Assembly: GCA_036172665.1 (NCBI GenBank)
Contig: CM069877.1
Span: forward strand, 26,065,001-26,129,000
Source of the DNA: Prosopocoilus inquinatus
Lineage: Eukaryota > Arthropoda > Insecta > Coleoptera > Lucanidae
Length of the DNA stretch: 64,000 nucleotides
Direction: 5' to 3'
The translations under genes were made by a program, and so were the position numbers. This document shows positions 56,705 through 64,000 of the stretch, piece after piece; position 1 is the stretch's first letter; the number at the start of each line of letters is the position of its first letter. The notes beneath the pieces are model-generated. The model was given only the letters and a program-made list of their open reading frames with translations, did not search any database and was not told the origin of the DNA.

Positions 56705-58120
56705 GAGAATCAGGGTCACGCGGAGTCATTTTATTATTTCACAATTAAGATCAGATGTCATATTAGCAACTTGAAATTGAAACGGACTCAGATTTTCTTT
56801 GGAAAAGTTATTTCGACGGAAGAAATATTTGAATAGACAGAAAATTTTGATTATTTTATTTTAATTCCTTGAATTATCATTGCGCTTCCCAATCAAGTAA
56901 CTTATGAAGCTTAAAAAAAAGGTAAATGCGCCAAGAAATTTGTTCTCATTCAAATACCATAAACAATTCTGCAGCTGCAAGTGTAAAGTAGTTATGGCTT
57001 AGTTGTGGCTTACTCTAAATCTCCCTTTTATTGACATGCAATGCCCATATCATAAGATTTCCACTTTAGTATACATACGGCGCAAAATTTAATTGCTCCA
57101 TGTCGAATAAAGTTAATAACAGAAACGTCAGTATTAGGTAATAAAAATTTCATTTCTCTTCACAGACATATCCATGCGTCATACAGGTCGATATTTTATG
57201 ACGCGTCTCGTCATAATCCATAAACGTACCCTGGTTTTATTTGAAAATATCTAAACGCGATATTAGTCGCGAACGTAAAAACTTTATTGTGTGGACAGCG
57301 GCATAGAAATTAAGCGCCAAAATAACAATAGTGAAATCGGTCATTCAAACATTTATACCCCGACGTAAATTGAAACTGTTAAATCGGATAGATAATGAAA
57401 ATACGCCGATATTGTTTCACCATATAATTTTTTCATCTTTCAACATATGAGAAATAATTAAAAAAAGTAAACATGAAAGGCAACAGTTCTATTTCAAATA
57501 GCGTATGTTCGAGTGTGTGTTTTCCTCGTTACAGAACCAGCGTGTTGCGGTTTCTTGTATCTTGCTGTGGTTTAGTTCATTCCGAACTGTTCATTTAGCG
57601 CCTGTGTAACATGATCATCAACTTTGTACCCGTCTGTCTATGACTCTTGTCCACTCTTTATAACCTTCCATCTAACTTACCACGCCCTTATATTATGAAC
57701 CTTTTTTGGAATTGATTACTGGTATTAAATTTTACATTAATGTTACATAACCTCTCTGGAAGAGAAAACAATATTCACCTTGAACATATTCCTGTTATTT
57801 TAAACAGGGTAACGGTGATGTTTATTTTACTCTGTTAGTTTAAATAGAACATCTTATATATTATTATTAACTTTAACAGGTCTTTGACTGAGCTTTATAG
57901 TAATACAGGGTTTAGTATGTGTTACACAACAAACTTTGATATTTAGCCCGAATTCACAATGGACATAGTGAACTTTAAATGTAAATTTTGGCTGTGTTTG
58001 TCATTCCATACATCAATAAGTAGTCAGTGGTTAATATTGATTCTTGTTATTTGTATTACGTGTTTATATAAAATGCGTTGACAAATATATCGAAAAGTTA
58101 TGTTTATTTGCCTTCTATGC
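56705..58120. other. No gene seen
   Basis: AT-rich; no motif-bearing frame, RNA gene or clear terminal repeats. Confidence 0.5.
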
Positions 58121-58121
58121 T

Positions 58122-58352
58122 TAGGTCGGAGTCACAACGGACGCAAACGTAAGAAGTACGTAAACATAGTGAATTTTAAATGTAAATGTTCGATGCATTC
58201 GTCAATACATTTTTTTACAAATGCTTACAATAAGAACCGAGCTTTGTTATTAACCACTACAAGACTATGTTTATGTAATTCTTACGTTTACGTCCATTGT
58301 GAATTCGGCATTATGTATATTTTACGTTTACGTCCACTGTCAATATGGGCTT
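58122..58352. repeat. MITE-like inverted repeat
   Basis: ACAACGGACGCAAACGTAAG at 58135 and its inverse near 58275-58300 form the arms; a second GTTTACGTCCACTGTCAATA copy follows at 58325. Half copies of the same sequence lie at 57950-57985. Non-coding. Confidence 0.55.
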
Positions 58353-58379
58353 AGATCAAATCCGTAAATTGATAAAACG

Positions 58380-58930
58380 GCACTTATTCCATCTTCCAAC
58401 GGAATCTTAGTTTGTTATTTACCATTAAACCTATCTTAAACTTCTAGGTTCATTAATAAAATTTAGTGGAATGTTATCAATACATAAAGGCATGTCTTCA
58501 GGACGAAATGACGTACTAAATAAAATAACAATAGTTTTATTAGCATTTATACCAAGACTATGTTTTCTGGAAGTATCTATGAAATTGGCTAGTTCGTTAT
58601 GAATAATATTTGTGGGAGATGCGCAATCAATTCGAATAGCTAATACATAGCTAACATAGAAGCTGAATATCATCCGTATACATGTAACATATACAGTTCG
58701 TAATATAGTGTGTTTGCGCGTATAAAAACCGATTCTTATAATTATAGCCATAGCGTCCTCTAAAATTATACCGTGTAAGTAATGTTTTACGCTGTCTTAT
58801 AAAATAACGGAAACCAATCAGAAAACTAGCCGTTACAGCGTGATACGTCAATAATCGAATATGAATGATGCAAATAAAGATGGAAGAAATTAACCTCATG
58901 TCATGACCGACATAATCTGAATGTTGCAAG
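58380..58930 (-). pseudogene. LINE reverse transcriptase relic
   Basis: The minus strand gives MYTDDIQLLC (RT motif C, YADD-like with YTDD), then after a frameshift IIHNELANFIDTSRKHSLGI, NANKTIVILF and LCIDNIPLNFINEPRSL. This order is the post-YADD region of Jockey-type LINEs. Only this part remains. Confidence 0.6.
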
Positions 58931-59589
58931 AGTCAACATATAAACGACATTTTGTTTTAGTGAATTGGAAAAAATCAAAGCAATAAAAGGTTTTTTTTTA
59001 ATGTATTATGTGAAAATACTGCAACCACTGAAAAAGAGTTATTGGAAACATTACAATCTGTCCTATACTAGGACAGTGACAGGTATGTAGAAAACTGAAT
59101 ATAAAATGAGTACTTTACTACATTGCTATGACATTTTCAGATTTAAAAGTTACACTGTAACTTTTAAATCTAAACCTTTTAACATCTGTTAAAAGGTCAT
59201 ATTATGTTGGACCAAGTGGCAAAATATAAAAAATAAGAGGCCACGGAAAGTGGAAAGGAACGAATAAAATCAAAATGGGCTGATAGCTTCAAATTTCTAG
59301 TAACTGTGTGGTGCAACTATGAATAAATTGTGAAGCAAAGTGGCCGTCCCAAAAAAGTAGTCAACAGTAAAGAAGCGGAGCGAAATAAAGGAGGTTGATT
59401 TTTGAAACGCCTCTGACTGATTTTTTCTTGCAATTTCACATTTGCATGACCTTATTAGTACGCTCCAAACGGGTCGGACACTTATTCTGACTCACCCTGT
59501 ATTTCAATTTCTAGAAATATTGTTGCGACAATTATTAATTTTCTGTATTATATTCCTTTTTTGTTGTCATTTACTATGATGTACTGAAG

Positions 59590-59990
59590 GTTGTTTTTAC
59601 AAATAGTAAAAGCTATTTAGAGGAAGTGTTTGTGGAGGAAATTGAAATAGAGCTAACGGATGTTGGATCTCCTGAGTCACCACACTTTTCATCTGTAGCT
59701 GTACACAATTACGCCCGGCCATTTGGGAGCACAAACAATTCTGCTAAAAGGAAACATATTGAACATGCAGTCAAAAAAAAGGGTACAATCCAACACTGAG
59801 GTTTCTTTTTTAGTGCAAAAACAGAAGGCAGAACACCTTGAAAAAGAAAATGAACTTAATTTTAACAAACAGCAGCATGAAATTGCAAGAAGAGGAATTA
59901 GCATATAAGAAAGCAAAACTAAATTTTGAAAAAAGAAAATGGAGGGAGCCAGATGAAGATAGACAGATTGAATGAAATAGGAATGTAATG
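59590..59990 (+). pseudogene. Unassigned coding relic with coiled coil
   Basis: Reads SYLEEVFVEEIEIELTDVGS, then SAKRKHIEHAVKK and, after frame changes, KQKAEHLEKENELNFNKQQ. Acidic stretch, basic nuclear-type stretch and coiled coil, like the ends of many transposon accessory (MADF/Myb-type) proteins. Not enough for a family call. The bases 58930-59590 before it and 59990-60285 after it show nothing else. Confidence 0.3.
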
Positions 59991-60344
59991 ATGAAAATTC
60001 ACTTACTGAAAAACTGCTGTTGGGGAATTTAAATAAAATTGTTTACTACAGTGAAGTCGCGATAACGTGAACTAATTAAGGACAGTGGTGTTTACGTTTT
60101 AGAAAAGTTCACGTTTTGGAGGCTAACTACATATTTGTATCATAATAAAAAAAATGATTAATTTTACAATATGCGTACTGAATCTTAGTGTTGTTGACAG
60201 TCGCTACATTTTAAAAAATGTCGATTATTATAAAAGTAGAGAGATTTAGAAATATTTTGGTCTAAGGTTGATTGTCGTATCATTAAAATTGACAAGTACA
60301 AAGTTTTTTTAATCTCAAACCGGACAGAAAAATGAAGGGAAACA

Positions 60345-60386
60345 CACTCAACGTTTCGCTATAGATTTATAGCTTCGTCAGGAGTG
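60345..60386 (-). ncRNA. Hammerhead ribozyme, PLE type
   Basis: Minus strand: CACTC, CTGACGA, stem II GCTATA/TATAGC with AATC loop, GAAAC, palindrome ACGT, TT, GAGTG. All core residues and both stems intact. The best-preserved member of this family in the window. Confidence 0.75.
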
Positions 60387-60546
60387 AAAAAAAAAGTAAA
60401 TAAACAAGTTGTCAAGAGAAACAAGTCGTCAAGAGAAACGAAAAGGTAACATGATTTTTAAACTAAACTACGAGTTGTTCGGAATAAAAACTAATTAAAG
60501 CTACTTTTTTTTATATATATATAATATAATTAATTAATTGACAGAT

Positions 60547-60912
60547 CTATATCTTGTTTAAAGAGTCCAGAAAACTACAAAATATGTCATTTAAATTTTG
60601 AAAGTCCGTACGTTTATTAATAGAATTTCGAGACATTTTAATTTTACACATTTCTATGAAACGTCTTTTAAAAATATTAGATTCACTGTACAAAATGTCA
60701 GTATTATCAAAATCAAAATTATGATTATTTACTAATGAATGCTCTACAAGCATTGAATGATTTTGATTATTTTTTTGAATATGATATTTATGTTGGTCTA
60801 AACGTTTTTTTTAAATTTTGGCTCGTTTCACCTATATAAACAGAATTACAATTTGAACATTTGATTTCATAAACCACGTTAGGTTGTTTTAATTTCGGTA
60901 TTTTGGTTTTTC
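60547..60912 (-). pseudogene. PLE GIY-YIG endonuclease, inverted copy
   Basis: The minus strand repeats the C-terminal endonuclease of the plus copy: a CSNCNSVYIGETSQNL-like region (about 60800-60870), VEHSLVNNHNFDF, RRFIEMCKIKM and FCSFLDSLNKI. A frameshift separates the two halves. The 5' side is joined to RT sequence only through the retrozyme array. Confidence 0.75.
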
Positions 60913-60982
60913 ATAAATGAAAACTTTATCTTAGAAAAATTTTGTGCAAATCGTTTTTGATTGCAGTGAGAACCTCGAGCAG

Positions 60983-61029
60983 CCTCTGGACAGCTGTTTC
61001 AGCCCTGCTTGGGGCTTCTTCAGCAGAAA
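60983..61029 (-). ncRNA. Hammerhead ribozyme, retrozyme type
   Basis: TTCTG, CTGAAGA, AGCCC/GGGCT around loop CAAGCA, GAAA, CAGCTG, TC, CAGAGG. Stem I uses a T-G wobble where other copies have C-G, so pairing is kept although the base changed. Predicted cut between 60989 and 60988. Confidence 0.78.
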
Positions 61030-61294
61030 CGTAGCTCGACATTCCCACTGCAGACCAAAAACGACTTGCCCAATTTATTCGCAAATGCGATGTAAGAATG
61101 ATGAACATATAAAATAGCGACATCTTACTATCGCTTTTGGACCTAACATTGCAGTAGGATAGACAAACTGAAGCGGGATTTGCTCCTAATGAGTCCCCCA
61201 TGCAAGGCGGCCATGCTTGCTGTCAAAGCATAATGAAAGATTTTAGAAAAATTTTGTGCAAATCGATTTTGATTGCAGTGAGAACCTCGAGCAG

Positions 61295-61341
61295 CCTCTG
61301 GACAGCTGTTTCAGCCCTGCTTGGGGCTTCTTCAGCAGAAA
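61295..61341 (-). ncRNA. Hammerhead ribozyme, retrozyme type
   Basis: Same motif one unit (312 bp) later, core and stems identical to 60983-61029. Cleavage at both sites in one transcript would release a monomer of 312 nt. Confidence 0.78.
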
Positions 61342-61816
61342 CGTAGCTCGACATTCCCACTGCAGACCAAAAACGACTTGCCCAATTTATTCGCAAATGC
61401 GATGTAAGAATGATGAACATATAAAATAGCGACATCTTGCTATCGCTTTTTGACCTAACATTGCAGTAGGATAGACAAACTGAAGCGGGATTTGCTCCTA
61501 ATGAGTCCCCCATGCAAGGCGGCCATGCTTGCTGTCAAAGCATAATGAAAGATTTTAGAAAAATTTTTGTGCAAATCGTTTTTGATTGCAAGCAGGGCTG
61601 AAACAGCTGTCCAGAGGCTGCTCGAGGTTCTCACTGCAAAAACGATTTGCACAAAATTTTTCTAAAATCTTTCATTATGCTTTGACAGCAAGCATGGCCG
61701 CCTTGCATGGGGGATTCATTAGGAGCAAATCCCGCTTCAGTTTGTCTATCCTACTGCAATGTTAGGTCAAAAAGCGATAGTAAGATGTCGCTATTTTATA
61801 TGTTGAAAACTTTATC

Positions 61817-62070
61817 AGAAAGTAAAATAGCTCGATCAGTTAATGAAATAATAGTTGCAATTTTATAATTTTTAGGTGTGTACGAGTGAAAATTTATGTA
61901 CCTACCTGACCAGGTAGGTTTATGAAACCAATTAGTAATTAATTTATCATTCTGTCTGATAATATTTACGTCAAGAAAACTCAATGAATTATTATTTTCT
62001 TTTTCAACTGTAAATTGTAATCTATTATGAAAAGAATTAAATTTATTTAAAACAAAATCTACCTTATCAG
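61817..62070 (-). pseudogene. PLE RT thumb fragment, inverted copy
   Basis: Mirror image of 62071-62330: SFLDVNIIRQNDKLITNWF, KPTWSGRYINFHSYTPKNYK. Runs into the retrozyme array. Confidence 0.75.
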
Positions 62071-62961
62071 AAGGCAGATTTTGTTTTAAATAAATTTAAT
62101 TCTTTTCATAATAGATTATAATTTACAGTTGTAAAAGAAAATAATAATTCATTGAGTTTTCTTGATGTAAATATTATCAGACAGAATGATAAATTAATTA
62201 CTAATTGGTTTCATAAACCTACCTGGTCAGGTAGGTACATAAATTTTCACTCGTACACACCTAAAAATTATAAAATTGCAACTATTATTTCATTAACTGA
62301 TCGAGCTATTTTACTTTCTGATAAAGTTTTCATTTATGATAACTTAAATTTAATAAAGAAAACTCTTATTCAAAATTCTTATCCAATAAATCTTATTGAA
62401 TCAGTAATTAAAAATCGTATTAAATACTTACAAAATTCAAATGTCTCTAAAAACATTAGACAAACTTCGAATCATAAATACATATCTTTGCCTTATATTG
62501 AACCATTACACAATACATTTAAACACATTTTCAAAAAACATAATTTAATTTTAGCCAGTAAATCTGTGAATAATTTAAATTTAATTTTTTCGAATTTAAA
62601 AACCAAAATACCGAAATTAAAACAACCTAACGTGGTTTATGAAATCAAATGTTCAAATTGTAATTCTGTTTATATAGGTGAAACGAGCCAAAATTTAAAA
62701 AAACGTTTAGACCAACCTAAATATCATATTCTAAAAAATAATCAAAATCATTCAATGCTTGTAGAGCATTCATTAGTAAATAATCATAATTTTGATTTTG
62801 ATAATACTGACATTTTGTACAGTGAATCTAATATTTTTAAAAGACGTTTCATAGAAATGTGTAAAATTAAAATGTCTCGAAATTCTATTAATAAACGTAC
62901 GGACTTTGAAAATTTAAATGACATATTTTGTAGTTTTCTGGACTCTTTAAACAAGATATAG
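62071..62961 (+). pseudogene. Penelope-like RT C-terminus and GIY-YIG endonuclease
   Basis: One open frame of about 295 codons, lacking the catalytic RT palm. Contains LSFLDVNIIR and WSGRYINFHSYTPK (RT thumb region), a helical linker, then the endonuclease: VVYEIKCSNCNSVYIGETSQ with the CX2C zinc pair and the GIY/YIG-type VYEI...VYIG pair, KKRLDQ, VEHSLVNNHNFDF (His pair) and RRFIEMCKIKM with the catalytic Glu. The nuclease would nick target DNA. As the frame is open, this half of the protein may be only recently inactivated. It is followed by an (AT)n tract that hosts another insertion. Confidence 0.82.
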
Positions 62962-63085
62962 ATCTGTCAATTAATTAATTATATATATATATATATATGT
63001 TAATCCGTAGGCTTCCGCGGGTGTTGAATGCTGTAGTATTCTTCCGGGTAGTCCTCCGCGTTGAGTTCTCTAAAGAACTATTTGT

Positions 63086-63134
63086 CTTCTGACAACGTTT
63101 CGGCAAGGTCTCACTTGCCATCTTCAGGTCTTCG
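63086..63134 (-). ncRNA. Hammerhead ribozyme, third family
   Basis: Minus strand: GAC, CTGAAGA, stem II GGCAAG/CTTGCC, GAAAC, palindrome ACGT, T, GTC. Core intact; short stem I. Confidence 0.65.
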
Positions 63135-63457
63135 CTGCTGCTTGCCTGCTTCTGCTCCTCGTCGTTACTCGAGTCACAGTGGCTTCTGGTCGCGCTGGTG
63201 GTGGTTTAAGTACCGTGTTGCGGTCACGCGTCGTTACGCTTGGTGGTTTTTCCGCTTGATTTCTTGTTGTTGGTTGATTGGGTCATGCCTGTTGACTGCT
63301 TTCTCCTAATCCTGATGGTCCGGGGTTCGCTGGTTTCTGGCTTCGGGTTACTGGTCCTCGACGGTCGGTGGATTTTCGGATCACTGGCCTCCAGGTGGGT
63401 GGTAGTCTACCACTGTGACTCGAGTAACGACGAGGAGCAGAAGCAGGCAAGCAGCAG

Positions 63458-63505
63458 CGAAGACCTGAAGATGGCAAGTGAGACCTTGCCGAAACGTTGT
63501 CAGAA
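63458..63505 (+). ncRNA. Hammerhead ribozyme, third family
   Basis: Plus-strand twin of 63086-63134: CTGAAGA at 63465-63471 and GAAAC at 63491-63495. Core intact. Confidence 0.65.
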
Positions 63506-63560
63506 GACAAATAGTTCTTTAGAGAACTCAACGCGGAGGACTACCCGGAAGAATACTACA

Positions 63561-63597
<37 letters not shown>

Positions 63598-63715
63598 TAG
63601 CTTTAATTAGTTTTTATTCCGAACAACTCGTAGTTTAGTTTAAAAATCATGTTACCTTTTCGTTTCTCTTGACGACTTGTTTCTCTTGACAACTTGTTTA
63701 TTTACTTTTTTTTTT

Positions 63716-63757
63716 CACTCCTGACGAAGCTATAAATCTATAGCGGAACGTTGAGTG
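63716..63757 (+). ncRNA. Hammerhead ribozyme, PLE type, core mutated
   Basis: Same as 60345-60386 but GCGGAAC replaces GCGAAAC, an A-to-G change in a core position, so cleavage should be lost. Stems I and II are intact. It lies at the plus end of the PLE dimer. Confidence 0.65.
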
Positions 63758-64000
63758 TGTTTCCCTTCATTTTTCTGTCCGGTTTGAGATTAAAAAAACT
63801 TTGTACTTACTATTTTCATCGGACAAGAACAAACTTCAATTCAAATTGACAATTTGGCAGACGATCAAACATGACCCATTTTTTGGATAAAATTAACAAT
63901 AACTCGATAAATGCTAAAAATAAGTAAGTATAATGTTATATCATTTTTATCGTCTCTTCAAGGGCTAACCGAAACTCCAATGAAATATAGTGTTTCATTT

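Larger units (their letters stand above)
60931..61803 (-). mobile_element. Retrozyme tandem array with 13-bp target duplication
   Basis: Two complete 312-bp units and part of a third in minus orientation, then an inverted tail (about 61590-61803) that repeats most of the unit in plus orientation. TGAAAACTTTATC flanks the array on both sides (60918-60930 and 61804-61816) and matches one uninterrupted site in the plus PLE copy. Two intact hammerheads (60983, 61295) and a half one in the inverted tail (61590-61616). Short open frames across the units are by-products of the repeat and not thought to be coding. Confidence 0.88.
63000..63565. mobile_element. Palindromic hammerhead element inserted in (AT)n
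   Basis: Arms 63028-63190 and 63400-63565 are almost perfect inverse repeats (CAACGCGGAGGACTACCCGG and inverse) around a GC-rich centre of about 210 bp. The matching place in the other PLE copy (60510-60530) has only the AT tract, so this is an insertion. Both arms carry a third type of hammerhead. The base composition is clearly richer in GC than the host PLE. Probably an inverted terminal copy of a different PLE or retrozyme. Confidence 0.7.
60296..63842. mobile_element. Head-to-head Penelope-like dimer with 10-bp target duplication
   Basis: Two PLE copies in inverse orientation meet at about 62070: a minus-strand copy (60296-62070) and a plus-strand copy (62071-63842). The outer ends are the same terminal sequence with a hammerhead. 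AAATTGACAA flanks the whole (60286-60295 and 63843-63852), so the inverted dimer inserted as one unit. Two later insertions sit inside: a retrozyme array (60931-61803) in the minus copy and a palindromic hammerhead element (about 63000-63565) in the (AT)n tract of the plus copy. The minus copy also lacks the segment equivalent to 62339-62600. Confidence 0.85.

Noticed and set aside
60926..61652. Open frames of 65-96 codons across the retrozyme units, also at 46453 and 51149
   Set aside because: They run through the ribozyme and repeat together with the unit; no protein motif, and the unit's signature is structural RNA.
1..64000. tRNA or rRNA genes
   Set aside because: No cloverleaf or rRNA core sequence was recognised by eye; a covariance-model scan would settle this.

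Overview
This window comes from an AT-rich eukaryotic genome, almost certainly an insect. The mobile elements have insect relatives: a retrovirus-like LTR element with a baculovirus F-like envelope, PIF/Harbinger and mariner transposons, a Polinton/Maverick carrying a phospholipase A2-like gene, and Penelope-like elements (PLEs) with hammerhead ribozymes. The species cannot be read from the sequence. I found no convincing host gene, tRNA, rRNA or CRISPR array. The window is a heterochromatin-like stack of nested transposable elements.

Layout. 0-7 kb: a decayed hAT-type transposase, a fold-back repeat, a degenerate ribozyme repeat, and a MITE carrying a PLE end. 7-20.6 kb: an old PIF/Harbinger transposon. 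Its transposase is split by a complete, apparently very young LTR retroelement on the minus strand (7603-18560, 386-bp LTRs that read as identical, ATAT target duplication), and a second MITE lies in the same transposase. 21.9-35.2 kb: a decayed Polinton with repetitive inverted ends. It holds a PLA2-like gene, a packaging ATPase, unassigned genes, an integrase and a protein-primed DNA polymerase B, and was later hit by a LINE and MITEs. 35.4-42.1 kb: a broken Jockey-like LINE interrupted by a mariner-type relic, a MITE and a PLE. 42-52 kb: fragments, including a triplicated Ty3/gypsy integrase module, a second PLE family, a second Harbinger and two ribozyme-bearing retrozyme copies. 52-60 kb: a mariner fossil, several MITEs and a LINE relic. 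60.3-63.8 kb: a head-to-head PLE dimer with a 10-bp target duplication, itself invaded by a tandem hammerhead retrozyme array and by a third hammerhead-bearing palindromic element.

Most notable result. In the LTR retroelement the protease frame also encodes a macrodomain closely resembling TARG1/OARD1, the enzyme that removes ADP-ribose from glutamate/aspartate and from DNA. Both catalytic residues of TARG1 are present with exactly the same spacing. Gag, protease-macrodomain and polymerase lie in three successive frames, each a -1 step from the last, with a canonical GGGAAAC slippery site at the first junction. This is the layout of betaretroviruses, whose protease frame carries a dUTPase. 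All four main reading frames are open, so the macrodomain has been kept by a recently active element.

Second notable result. The window carries at least three families of minimal hammerhead ribozymes. One is a 312-bp tandem 'retrozyme' whose insertions are flanked by clear 12-13-bp target duplications. Its likely driver is a PLE of the kind lying around it.
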